Source: Burkholderiaceae bacterium (GTDB taxonomy: Bacteria > Pseudomonadota > Gammaproteobacteria > Burkholderiales > Burkholderiaceae_C). From it: 15,455 bases of DNA. A program made the translations under genes and the position numbers. Position 1 is the stretch's first letter, and each line of letters starts with the position of its first letter. The stretch covers positions 1 through 15,455 of the forward strand of contig JALQVJ010000236.1 of the NCBI GenBank assembly GCA_023260355.1, written 5' to 3'. Below the pieces are notes generated by a model that had not been told where the DNA came from, searched no databases, and worked only from the letters and a program-made list of their open reading frames with translations. Positions 4,977 through 13,308 of the stretch are shown piece after piece.

Positions 4977-7703
4977 TCAATGGTTGAAATCAGTCTCTAA
5001 CACAGACGCCCACAAGCTTCGCACAGCCTCGATGTGCGATCGCCACGCATCGGGCTCCATGTGCGTCGGCGCCTCATCTAACCGGGCTTTGTGTTGAGCA
5101 AGCCGCAACGCGCGGTAGGCATCTGCCGCCTGCGCGCCAACTGGAATGGGCAAGAGCCCGGCGTGTTGCGCCTCTTGTAGCAATGCAATATTGCCCGCGT
5201 TGCGCAGAAGTGTGGGGTGCGTTTTGGAGTGCAACAGCAGCAGGGTTTGCACCGCAAACTCAATGTCCACCATGCCGCCGGGGCTGTGTTTGACATCAAA
5301 ACGACCTGCGGGGACTTTGTGTGCTGCCGCGACCTTTGCGCGCATACTCAAGATTTCCTCGCGCAATGCTTGCGCCTCTCGCGGGGCAGTCATCACGCCA
5401 GCGCGCACAGACTCAAAGCGGGCCTTCAATTGCGCATCGCCCACCACCAAGCGCGCTCGCGTGATGGCTTGGTGTTCCCAAGTCCAAGCGGTGTTGCTGC
5501 CTCGGCGCAGTTGGTAATCCGAAAACGCCTCGAACGGACTCACCAATAGACCCGAGTTGCCGTTCGGACGCAAGGCCGTGTCAATTTCGAACAAATCCCC
5601 CTCTCCCGTTTTGACCGTGAGCCAGCTGATCAACTTTCGGACCCAGGCCGCATAAATTTCAGCGGCTTGTGGCGCATCGTCATCGAAGACAAAAACGATA
5701 TCCAGATCGCTGCCGTAGCCCAACTCTTGCCCCCCCCATTTGCCATACGCAATGACGCCAATATGAGGGTGCTCGGTGTGAGCGCTCTTGAAGTGTTGCC
5801 AGCTCCATTCCACTGCCAATTCCAGCAACACTTGAGCCAATGCGGACAGATCGTCTGCGACCGCCTCGACGCTGATGCGCCCTTCGACGTCGCGCGCGAG
5901 TGTGCGAAACACCTCCGCATGGTGCGCTCGGCGCAGCAAGTCCAGCAAGCGCTCTTCGTCATCTTCGCCGGATCGCTTCAAGGCTTGGCGGCGCTGCTGC
6001 AGCTCTTCTTTCAACTGGCCGGCATCAAAGCGTTCGTTCAACATCTCGGCGCTGGCCAACTCATCAATCACGCCTGGGTGTTGAATCAGATATTTGGCGG
6101 GCCATCGCGCGGCGCCGAGCAAGCGCAGCAGGCGTTGGTGAGTTGAGGGCCGCTCTTGCAACAAAGCCAAGTAGCTTTGCCGGCGCAGCAGCGGCTCGAG
6201 CCAGTCGATCATGCGCTGCGCTGCCACCAAAGTGATGCGCCCCTCATCGAGCCACGCGCCGCAGCGCAACAACAGTTTGCCAAGGCGCTCTTTGGCCGAG
6301 TCATCCAATGCACTCACGCGGGCGCCGCTGACCCAATCGCGCACTTGTGCTTGCCACTCGGGCGGCAACTCATGGCACAAAGCAAGCAAATCATCGCCCA
6401 ACGGCGTCGCTTCTGCCTCCGCCTGGTCTTGCCCGAGCAAGCGCTCGAACTCTGCGGCCACAGCCTCACGGTGGGCTTGCAGTTGAGCCAGAAAATCGCT
6501 TGAACCGCTGTACCCCATGGTCTGTGCCAACCAAGCGAGATCGGCCGCGTCAGTCGGCATGACTTGCGTTTGTTGGTCATCGAGGTATTGAATCCGGTGC
6601 TCGACTTCGCGCAAAAAGCGATAGGCATTCGACAGTTGGGTGGCCATGTCAGCAGAGACCAAGCCCGCTTGAGTCAAACGCTCGAGGGCGCGCAAGGTGC
6701 CCCGTGTGCGCAACTCAGGGAACTGGCCACCGCGCACCACTTGCAGCAACTGGACGATAAACTCAATTTCCCGAATGCCGCCGCGGCCCAGCTTGACGTC
6801 GTTGGCCCGCTCTGGGCGGCCGGCTGCTTGTTGCGCAGCGTGCTGCCGAATCTGGCGGTGCAAGCGGCGCAAACCCTCGAATACGCGGTAATCGAGATAG
6901 CGGCGAAACACAAAAGGCAAAACCACGTCTCGCAATGCCAGAGCCGATGGGTCTGACTGCGCCCGCGTGGGGGCAACGACCCGGCTTTTGAGCCACGCGA
7001 AGCGCTCCCACTCGCGCCCTTGAACGACAAAATACTCCTCCAGCGCCGCCAAGGAGCAGGCGCTTGGGCCGGAGTTGCCGTTTGGGCGCAACGCCAAATC
7101 GACCCGAAACACTTGCCCGTGCTCTGTGGACTCGCCAATCCAGGCTTGCATGCGCTTGACCACTTTGCCGAAGAACTCGTGGTTGCTGATGCGCTTGCCG
7201 CCATGTGCGTTGCCCTGGGTTTGCCCTTCGTGATCATAGATATAGATCAAGTCGATATCGCTGGACACGTTCAACTCTCTGGCGCCGAGCTTGCCCATGC
7301 CAATGATCCATATCTGAGCGGGTGCTTGCGTCTCTTCTGCCCACGGCAGTCCGTGGATTTCGGTCAAGGCATCCCAGCTCGCCTGCAGCGCTTTGTCTAA
7401 GCACCATTGCGCCAACGCCGTCATGGTTTGGGTGACCGTCTCGAGGTCAATCACCCGGCTGCTGTCCAAACTCGCCAAGCGCTCCAAAACCAAGTGGCGC
7501 AGGACACGCAAAGCGTTTTCTGGGCTCAAGCCCTGCTGCTCAAGCTGGTGGGTGACTTGATCCCAGTCGCTCGCCGCGGGTGCGCCCGGCGGCAGCAGCG
7601 CCAACTCATTGGCGTAACGGCGTCGAATGCGCTGTACAAACCGACTGTGTTCTGCGACAGCGTGCATGGTTTCTGACCGAGATTGAGGAAGAGTTCCCGT
7701 CAT
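4977..7703 (-). CDS. glnE: Bifunctional glutamine synthetase adenylyltransferase / adenylyl-removing enzyme GlnE
   Basis: GlnE controls nitrogen assimilation by attaching AMP to a tyrosine of glutamine synthetase (lower activity) and by phosphorolytic removal of that AMP. In the best-studied systems the direction is set by PII protein and glutamine. The 908-residue product has both nucleotidyltransferase domains. The N-terminal de-adenylylating domain carries GMGKLGARELNVSSDIDLIY with Asp149 and Asp151. The C-terminal adenylylating domain carries YGKWGGQELGYGSDLDIVF with Asp666 and Asp668. Each is followed by the expected ALRPNGNSG block, and by VKLGRGGIREIEFIVQ in the first half and KHSPGGMVDIEFAVQ in the second. 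Length is somewhat below the E. coli protein (946) because the N-terminus is shorter. The start at 7703 has GAAGAA about five bases upstream. A second in-frame ATG at 7667 (MHAVAEHS) is possible and would leave more room for the yhdP promoter. No glnA or glnB lies nearby. Confidence 0.97.
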   Translation of the reverse strand: MTGTLPQSRSETMHAVAEHSRFVQRIRRRYANELALLPPGAPAASDWDQVTHQLEQQGLSPENALRVLRHLVLERLASLDSSRVIDLETVTQTMTALAQWCLDKALQASWDALTEIHGLPWAEETQAPAQIWIIGMGKLGARELNVSSDIDLIYIYDHEGQTQGNAHGGKRISNHEFFGKVVKRMQAWIGESTEHGQVFRVDLALRPNGNSGPSACSLAALEEYFVVQGREWERFAWLKSRVVAPTRAQSDPSALALRDVVLPFVFRRYLDYRVFEGLRRLHRQIRQHAAQQAAGRPERANDVKLGRGGIREIEFIVQLLQVVRGGQFPELRTRGTLRALERLTQAGLVSADMATQLSNAYRFLREVEHRIQYLDDQQTQVMPTDAADLAWLAQTMGYSGSSDFLAQLQAHREAVAAEFERLLGQDQAEAEATPLGDDLLALCHELPPEWQAQVRDWVSGARVSALDDSAKERLGKLLLRCGAWLDEGRITLVAAQRMIDWLEPLLRRQSYLALLQERPSTHQRLLRLLGAARWPAKYLIQHPGVIDELASAEMLNERFDAGQLKEELQQRRQALKRSGEDDEERLLDLLRRAHHAEVFRTLARDVEGRISVEAVADDLSALAQVLLELAVEWSWQHFKSAHTEHPHIGVIAYGKWGGQELGYGSDLDIVFVFDDDAPQAAEIYAAWVRKLISWLTVKTGEGDLFEIDTALRPNGNSGLLVSPFEAFSDYQLRRGSNTAWTWEHQAITRARLVVGDAQLKARFESVRAGVMTAPREAQALREEILSMRAKVAAAHKVPAGRFDVKHSPGGMVDIEFAVQTLLLLHSKTHPTLLRNAGNIALLQEAQHAGLLPIPVGAQAADAYRALRLAQHKARLDEAPTHMEPDAWRSHIEAVRSLWASVLETDFNH

Positions 7704-7714
7704 AATTCTTCTTT

Positions 7715-10700
7715 ATGAGTACACCTGCAGACCGATCCCTGCGCCGTTGGCAAGCCTTGGCTGGCTTGTTGCGCGCGGCCGCGATCGTGTTGCTTTCAGT
7801 GTGGCTTTTGATGGGCGCTTTCAGTGCGGCCTTTCACTGGATCATAGTGCCGCGCTTGTCCGCTTGGAAGCCAGATGTTGAGCGCTTAGCCAGCGAATGG
7901 AGCGGGTTGCAGGTCACGCTGGAGTCATTGCGTGCCAGTGGTGACGAGCAAGAGCCATCGATCGCGCTGCAGGGGCTCAGTGTCAAGGACACAGCGGGCG
8001 TTGAGCATTTGTGGGTGGGTGATTTCGAAGGGCGGTGGAGCCCATGGTCACTGCTGAACCTGGGCTTTTCTCAAGCGAGCGTCGCCGATTGGCGTTTGCG
8101 TATCCAGCGAGACGCCCAAGACCGATTAACCGTGGCTGGCTTGAAGCTGCAGAGCACGACAGAGCAGCGCTCACAAGCGTGGGCCAACTGGCTCTTCAAA
8201 CAGAGCTCGCTGGTCGCTTCGCGTGGGGAGGTCATTTGGCACGACGGCCGTTTGGCCGACGCCCCTGATATGCGCTTTGAAGGTGTGGGATTTGCTTTGC
8301 GCAACCAGGGCACCCACCACGACTGGCGAGTGGATGCCAAACCAGCAGATCAAGACGTGGCGCCATGGACCTTACAAGGCACGATGCGTTCGCCGTTGCT
8401 GGTGCGTGAGGCAGGTGACTGGAGCGAGTGGAGTGGTCAGGTGTACTGGGATCTCCCAGGGCTGAGTTGGGACTGGCTGTCGGCGCGTGTGGATACACGC
8501 CAAGGACCTTTGCAGCGCTTGCGCTCCGGGTACGGGCATTGGCGCGCGTGGGTGGATGTGATTGAGGGTCGTGTTGCCGAAGTCACCAGCGACGTCGCAT
8601 TGAAAGACTTGGACCTTCAACTCGAAGCGGATGTAGGTGCTTTGAACGCCCGCGAAATTCAAGGCAGGTTGACGTGGAGTGCACAAGGGGCGGTGCAGCA
8701 AGTCACCGCCACTGACATCAACGTGACCCTCAAAGATGGATTGCAATGGCGCGGCGGGGAAATCGCTTGGCGCTACACGGCCGCGCAGGGCGAAGACGCA
8801 GACCACACTGAACTCACCCTCCAGCAAATCGATTTGCCCACAGTCAGCGCATTGGCGCTGCGCTTGCCTCAGCTCAAGGAATGGCATCCAGCGCTGCAGT
8901 CGTGGCAACCGCGCGGTGAGGTGGTGCGGTTGAGAGCCTCTTGGCGCGAGACTTTGGCGCGGCCCAGCCAATTGGCCCTCGATGGTGACGTGCGCGGCCT
9001 GGGCTGGCAAGCGGGTTCACTGTCTGCCGGTGCTCGCGCGGGGGAGCTTGCTCGGCTGGGCGTCGAAGGCTTGGACGTGGCGTTCTCGACGACCGAATTT
9101 GACGGATCTGCGCGCGTCACCATGCGCAATGGGCGCTGGACCTTGCCTGGGGTTTGGACCGAGCCCAGCGTCGGCATCGATGAACTCGACGCCGCACTGG
9201 CGTGGCGCAAGCGCTCAGGAAAGTGGCAAGTCGAAGCCAACCAGCTCGCCTTGCGCAATGCGGATGTTCGCGCGACAGGGCAAGTCACGTGGGCACAAGC
9301 CCCCAATGGTGGCGAGTTGGATATTCAACTGAATGCGCAGCGCGCGCGCTTGAGTCAATTGGCGCGCTACATGCCCATCGTGGTTGCGCCAGAGGCCCGT
9401 GACTATTTGCGCCGCTCCATCACGGGTGGTTTTGGCAACAACGTGAAAGTGCGGGTCAAAGGCGCGGTTGATCGGTTGCCATTTGATTCGGCCAAGGGGG
9501 CATTGTTCCAAATCGAAGGCGACATTGAGGGCGGGGTTTTTGAACCTGCTCCAGAGCCGCTCACGGGTGAGCGTTGGGTGCGCTTGTCAGGTTTGTCCGG
9601 CCGCTACAAGCTCGACCCACAAACCATGTCGCTCACGCAAGTCAAGGCCAATTGGCTGGGGTTCAATGGGATTGCGCTCAGCGATGGCCAAGCCACAGTC
9701 AGGAACTGGACCAACAGCAAGGCTGAATTGTCTGTTGTGGCGAAAGCGCAGGGGCCGCTGAGCCAGTGGGTTCGATCGCTGCAATCCGGGGGCTTGCAAA
9801 AAGCGGTGCAAGGCGGTGTCGATGACTTCAATGCCAGCGGCGGGGATGGCAGTTTGTCGCTGAGTTTGCGCATGCCACTCGAGCGGCCTGAGGCCGTGGT
9901 AGCGAGCGGACAGTTTGCGGCCAAGCAGGCGACCATCCAGGTTCATCCCGATTTCCCTGCGGTGTCAGGTGGGCGCATTGATGTGGATTTTTCGCCCCAG
10001 CGCGTGAAGGTCGACGTGGTCCGCGCCAGCTGGCTAGGTGCGCCGTTGACCGGGCGAATGGACATTGACGCGTCTGGTCAGTGGACGGGCGTCATTGATG
10101 CGCAGGCCCGTGTCAACGAAGTCGAGAAATGGATGCGTTGGCCAACAGAAATGCGTGGGGTACTCACGGGCGAGGCAGCTTTTCGCGTGAATTTGCGGCG
10201 CACGCCAGGCGGCGCTTTGACGGCGTCTGTGGTGAGCGATTTGGCTGGGCTCAGTGTTCAGATGCCCGCGCCCTTGGCCAAGTCCAGCGCAACCCGTTGG
10301 CCACTTCGGGGTGAGTGGCGTTCGGATTCGCAGCGCATGCAATGGACACTATCGCCGATTGGCGCGCCACCCATAGGGCTGATTTGGGATGCGAAGTCCG
10401 CCCAGCGGCAAGGGATTTTGTCGTGGGGTGTGCCCATGGTGGAGGCCACGCGCATGGCCTCGCGTGCGCCTTGGTTGGTGGCTTTGCGGCTGCCTAAAGT
10501 GAATGCGGATGATTGGCTTTCATGGCTTTCAGCTCGCACACCCGACGGTATCGCAGCGCCATCCACCACCTGGCCTGCGGTGCAATGGGTGAGCACGACC
10601 AACGACTTGACCGTATCGGGGTGGAAGTTTCATCACGCGCAAGTCGATGCGCTGTGGCAAGACGGCGATTGGCAGGCTGACATCAAGGCCGATGAGATGG

Positions 10701-11743
10701 TGGGCCAAGTGTCATTGAAGGCCTCGGATAAGGTGAATCCTGACGGGAAGATTTTTGCCAGACTGCAGCGTTTGGTCTTGAATCCCGACGTCCTCGAGCG
10801 TGATTTGCCGACGTCCGACCAGCGCCGAAGTATGCCGGCCCTGGACGTGCAAGTGGCGTCGCTGTCTGTGAAAGACCAAGACTGGGGTCGCGTCACATTG
10901 TTGGCGGACAACACGTGGGTGCAACAAGGGCGCAGATGGGTACCCAGTTGGGAGGTCAAAGCGCTGGATGTGAAGTTGCCCGAAGCGGAGTTCAGCGCGA
11001 CAGGCTCTTGGAAGCCGCAGCTCAGCACGCAGCCTGCCGCGGTCCAAGGGCAGTGGCGTGCCACCGAACTGGACTGGCGGTTGGCGGTCTCAGACGCAGG
11101 GCTGTTGCTGTCGCGGTTTGGGATGGCTGGCGTGCTCAAAGGCGGCTCGGGTAATTTAGAAGGGCGCTTAACCTGGCAAGGCTCGCCGTTGAAAATCGAC
11201 AAACCCACTCTGTCAGGCACCCTATCCCTCAGCCTTGGACGAGGGCAATTTTTGAAGGCAGATCCTGGTATTGCGAAACTTTTGGGTGTTCTCAGCTTGC
11301 AGTCTTTGCCACGCCGACTGCTGCTCGACTTCAGGGACGTTTTTCAAACGGGGTTTGGATTCGATGAAGTCAAAGGCCGCGCGCAGGTCCAAAAAGGGTT
11401 GCTACAAACACAAGACCTGACCATGCGCGGTCCAACCGCATCGGTCTTGATGGAGGGCGTGGCCGACATCGTGCGCGAGACGCAAGACTTGCGCGTTGTG
11501 GTGGTTCCTGCTTTGGATGCTGGGGCCTTGTCGTTGTGGGCAGGGCTGACCAACCCCGTTCTGGGTTTGGCGTCCTATGTCGCTCAAAAAGTATTCGGTG
11601 ATGTCGTGGCAGGCGCCAATGTGAGGGCTTTTCACGTCACTGGACCTTGGAAAGAGCCCGAGGTTGCGCCCATGAAGGTGGCATCGCAGCAGGCCGCACC
11701 CGTGCGTTCAAGCACAGTTCCCGAGACAAGCAAAGGCGATTGA
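7715..11743 (+). CDS. yhdP: YhdP family AsmA-like envelope protein (DUF3971/AsmA2)
   Basis: This is a very large (1342 residues) inner-membrane-anchored periplasmic protein. E. coli YhdP (1266 residues), with TamB and YdbH, forms a bridge-like hydrophobic channel that moves phospholipids toward the outer membrane. One N-terminal membrane helix is visible (about residues 17-44). IVPRLSAWKPDVERLASEWSG follows it, as expected in the family. Most of the rest is alternating polar/hydrophobic beta-type sequence. The strongest diagnostic block is near the C-terminus (about 1175-1310): GRGQFLKADPGIAKLLGVLS, QSLPRRLLLDFRDVF, GFGFDEVKG, TMRGPTASVLMEG and FHVTGPWKEPEV. An in-frame TAA at 7703-7705 rules out an earlier start. 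The bases between it and the ATG are pyrimidine-rich (TTCTTCTTT), so there is no Shine-Dalgarno sequence. A -10-like CATAAT at 7701-7706 would put transcription start within a base or two of the ATG. It is divergent from glnE with 11 bp between start codons. Confidence 0.95.
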   Translation: MSTPADRSLRRWQALAGLLRAAAIVLLSVWLLMGAFSAAFHWIIVPRLSAWKPDVERLASEWSGLQVTLESLRASGDEQEPSIALQGLSVKDTAGVEHLWVGDFEGRWSPWSLLNLGFSQASVADWRLRIQRDAQDRLTVAGLKLQSTTEQRSQAWANWLFKQSSLVASRGEVIWHDGRLADAPDMRFEGVGFALRNQGTHHDWRVDAKPADQDVAPWTLQGTMRSPLLVREAGDWSEWSGQVYWDLPGLSWDWLSARVDTRQGPLQRLRSGYGHWRAWVDVIEGRVAEVTSDVALKDLDLQLEADVGALNAREIQGRLTWSAQGAVQQVTATDINVTLKDGLQWRGGEIAWRYTAAQGEDADHTELTLQQIDLPTVSALALRLPQLKEWHPALQSWQPRGEVVRLRASWRETLARPSQLALDGDVRGLGWQAGSLSAGARAGELARLGVEGLDVAFSTTEFDGSARVTMRNGRWTLPGVWTEPSVGIDELDAALAWRKRSGKWQVEANQLALRNADVRATGQVTWAQAPNGGELDIQLNAQRARLSQLARYMPIVVAPEARDYLRRSITGGFGNNVKVRVKGAVDRLPFDSAKGALFQIEGDIEGGVFEPAPEPLTGERWVRLSGLSGRYKLDPQTMSLTQVKANWLGFNGIALSDGQATVRNWTNSKAELSVVAKAQGPLSQWVRSLQSGGLQKAVQGGVDDFNASGGDGSLSLSLRMPLERPEAVVASGQFAAKQATIQVHPDFPAVSGGRIDVDFSPQRVKVDVVRASWLGAPLTGRMDIDASGQWTGVIDAQARVNEVEKWMRWPTEMRGVLTGEAAFRVNLRRTPGGALTASVVSDLAGLSVQMPAPLAKSSATRWPLRGEWRSDSQRMQWTLSPIGAPPIGLIWDAKSAQRQGILSWGVPMVEATRMASRAPWLVALRLPKVNADDWLSWLSARTPDGIAAPSTTWPAVQWVSTTNDLTVSGWKFHHAQVDALWQDGDWQADIKADEMVGQVSLKASDKVNPDGKIFARLQRLVLNPDVLERDLPTSDQRRSMPALDVQVASLSVKDQDWGRVTLLADNTWVQQGRRWVPSWEVKALDVKLPEAEFSATGSWKPQLSTQPAAVQGQWRATELDWRLAVSDAGLLLSRFGMAGVLKGGSGNLEGRLTWQGSPLKIDKPTLSGTLSLSLGRGQFLKADPGIAKLLGVLSLQSLPRRLLLDFRDVFQTGFGFDEVKGRAQVQKGLLQTQDLTMRGPTASVLMEGVADIVRETQDLRVVVVPALDAGALSLWAGLTNPVLGLASYVAQKVFGDVVAGANVRAFHVTGPWKEPEVAPMKVASQQAAPVRSSTVPETSKGD

Positions 11744-11762
11744 ACGCGTGCGACGGGCCCGA

Positions 11763-11906
11763 TTAAGATCGGCTATCGTCGTCTTCGGGTGGCAGCTCAC
11801 CTTTGTTTCGACCTGAAAACATCGTCCACCAGATGATGAACAACAAAATCAACAGGGCGGCCAAGGCCTCAAGAAAAAGAAGCAGCATGCTTGTGAATCC
11901 ATCCAT
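11763..11906 (-). CDS. Putative single-pass membrane microprotein (47 residues)
   Basis: A short minus-strand frame encodes a small membrane-type protein. It has a short N-terminus, a hydrophobic helix from about residue 7 to 30 (LLLFLEALAALLILLFIIWW), then TMFSGRNKGELPPE and an acidic tail EDDDSRS. This looks designed rather than random: a full membrane span, a Trp pair at the interface, and a charged tail. I do not recognise a named family. The frame is open further upstream (to 12356), but those residues are antisense to mltA and look like noise. The start may be 11906 or an internal ATG at 11888 (41 residues), which has GGATGG ten bases upstream and spares the mltA coding region. The gene converges on yhdP (19 bp between stops) and is divergent from mltA with overlapping starts. 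Without it, the 143 bp between yhdP and mltA would be empty. Function unknown. Confidence 0.45.
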   Translation of the reverse strand: MDGFTSMLLLFLEALAALLILLFIIWWTMFSGRNKGELPPEDDDSRS

Positions 11907-13110
11907 ATTTCGGCGTCTGACAGGCCTGAGCATACTCGCGTTATTGGTGTCTTGCGGCAGCCCGCCAAAGGCCCCCACGTCGCCAGACCCTGCGATACCC
12001 GTGCCCGATATTGGCGCAGATGCGCTGCCAGCAGACGAAGCCGTGTCTGCTGCTTGGGCCAGGATGTTGGCGTGGGATGAGCGCTTGCCTTTGCCCAGCG
12101 CCGCGACGCGGCCCAGCGCGGTGTGGCGTCCCGTGCATTGGGTGCAACTACCCGGTGTGCAACGCGATGCGATTGAAGCGCTTCTGCCATCATGGTTGAG
12201 AACCTGCGAGCGAGCACCCGCGCCTTTGGCGCCCTGGTGTTCGCAAGTCCGTTTGTTGTCGATGCAGCCTGCATCGACTCGGGTGCAGTGGTTGGTGAAA
12301 GAGTGGCAACCGTATGCGCTGGAGACATTGGACGGCAGCAGCAAAGGCTTGCTCACTGGCTACTTTGAGCCCCAGCTGCGCGCGTCGCGGTTGCCTGATG
12401 CCCAGCACACGGTGCCGCTTCACGGTTTGCCTGCTGGCTGGCGGCAAGGCGAGGTTTGGTATAGCCGCCGCGATATGGATACCCTGCCTGCAGCCCAAGA
12501 TGCGCTGAGCGGGCGCGAGCTGGTTTGGCTCCAAGACCCGATCGACGCCTTGATCGTGCAAATCCAGGGCTCGGGCCGCGTGCTGGTCACCGAGCCTGAT
12601 GGCCAAGTGCGCACCATTCGCCTGGCATTCGCAGGGCACAACGGACAGACCTATGGCAGCGTTGGGCGATGGCTTCTTGATCGCGGTGCGGTGTCCAACG
12701 CCCACTGGTCGGATATCCGCGCGTGGGCAAAAGCGAATCCGGGACAGGTGCAACAGATGTTGTGGTCCAACCCACGGGTGGTGTTCTTTCGAGAGGAGCC
12801 GCTCAACGGCATGGACGCGATGGCCGGGCCCAAGGGTGCACAAGGTGTGCCACTGACGCCCTTGCGCTCCATCGCTGTGGATAGAGACAGCATTCCGTAT
12901 GGCACCCCGGTCTGGATGGCCACGCCCGGGCCGACCGTCAACACGCAGCGCTGGGTCATGGCGCAAGACACGGGGGGCGCCATCAAAGGCGCAGTTCGCG
13001 CCGATTACTTCACAGGCTGGGGTGACGAAGCCAGGGATGTCGCCTCAAGTCTCAAGCAGCCATTGGAGCTGTGGGCACTGTGGCCAAGGCGCTTGGCGCC
13101 ACCCCGTTGA
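11887..13110 (+). CDS. mltA: Membrane-bound lytic murein transglycosylase A (MltA), lipoprotein
   Basis: MltA cleaves the glycan strands of peptidoglycan and leaves 1,6-anhydromuramic acid ends. It is normally a lipoprotein on the inner face of the outer membrane. The 407-residue product begins with a lipoprotein signal peptide ending in LLVSC-GS, a good lipobox (Cys near residue 23), followed by a Pro-rich linker. TGYFEPQL opens the MltA domain. IQGSGRVLVTEPDGQVRTIRLAFAG is split by the usual insertion, then comes the C-terminal 3D domain: GVPLTPLRSIAVDRDSIPYG, AQDTGGAIKGAVRADYFTGWG. Asp361 and Asp373 are the conserved acids there. By analogy with E. coli, where the catalytic Asp follows the GGAIKG motif, Asp373 is the likelier catalytic residue. 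The frame is open to 11803, but the added 28 residues are Lys/Arg/Asn-rich and would spoil the signal peptide, so 11887 is preferred. A modest AGAAG lies upstream. The start overlaps the opposite-strand microprotein. Confidence 0.95.
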   Translation: MLVNPSIFRRLTGLSILALLVSCGSPPKAPTSPDPAIPVPDIGADALPADEAVSAAWARMLAWDERLPLPSAATRPSAVWRPVHWVQLPGVQRDAIEALLPSWLRTCERAPAPLAPWCSQVRLLSMQPASTRVQWLVKEWQPYALETLDGSSKGLLTGYFEPQLRASRLPDAQHTVPLHGLPAGWRQGEVWYSRRDMDTLPAAQDALSGRELVWLQDPIDALIVQIQGSGRVLVTEPDGQVRTIRLAFAGHNGQTYGSVGRWLLDRGAVSNAHWSDIRAWAKANPGQVQQMLWSNPRVVFFREEPLNGMDAMAGPKGAQGVPLTPLRSIAVDRDSIPYGTPVWMATPGPTVNTQRWVMAQDTGGAIKGAVRADYFTGWGDEARDVASSLKQPLELWALWPRRLAPPR

Positions 13111-13142
13111 AGGCCAGCTCAACTGCGCCCACCCCGCTAAAG

Positions 13143-13164
13143 ACAGGCACCGAAGGCCGCCTGT
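13143..13164 (+). terminator. Possible weak terminator hairpin after mltA
   Basis: ACAGGC (13143-13148) pairs with GCCTGT (13159-13164) around a 10-base loop, 33 bases after the mltA stop. No T tract follows (GATTGCTGG). A second short stem, TCGCC/GGCGA with an AACA loop, lies at 13197-13210. Either could slow transcription between mltA and the next gene, but neither is a classical terminator. Confidence 0.25.
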
Positions 13165-13257
13165 GATTGCTGGCGTGTACCCGTGCAGTCGAGCTGTCGC
13201 CAACAGGCGAGACACCGCCAAAACCTTGTCCTTACACTGCGATCCAAATGGGGTTGT

Positions 13258-13276
13258 CAACGCCATGTCGGCGTTG
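13258..13276 (+). promoter_or_regulatory. Perfect 7-bp hairpin in the leader of the indolepyruvate oxidoreductase gene
   Basis: CAACGCC (13258-13264) and GGCGTTG (13270-13276) form a perfect stem around ATGTC, 32 bases before the ATG at 13309. Upstream, a poor promoter-like pair (GAGACA at 13209-13214, TACACT at 13233-13238, 18-base spacing) would place the hairpin in the untranslated leader. It could be an operator or an RNA control element. Only the symmetry is directly seen. Nothing else in the 198-bp gap after mltA is recognisable. Confidence 0.3.
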
Positions 13277-13308
13277 CACACTCCACGAATAGACGCGAGA
13301 GGATGCCC

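Noticed and set aside
11803..11886. Upstream extension of MltA by 28 residues
   Set aside because: It places a long basic segment before the lipoprotein signal peptide and overlaps the microprotein frame; start at 11887 gives a normal signal.
12190..12966. Long open frame (258 codons) antisense to mltA, and similar ones at 916-1650, 13823-14376 and 14716-15396
   Set aside because: These are GC-rich shadow frames opposite strongly conserved genes. Their predicted proteins are rich in Arg, His, Pro and Ala with no recognisable domain.
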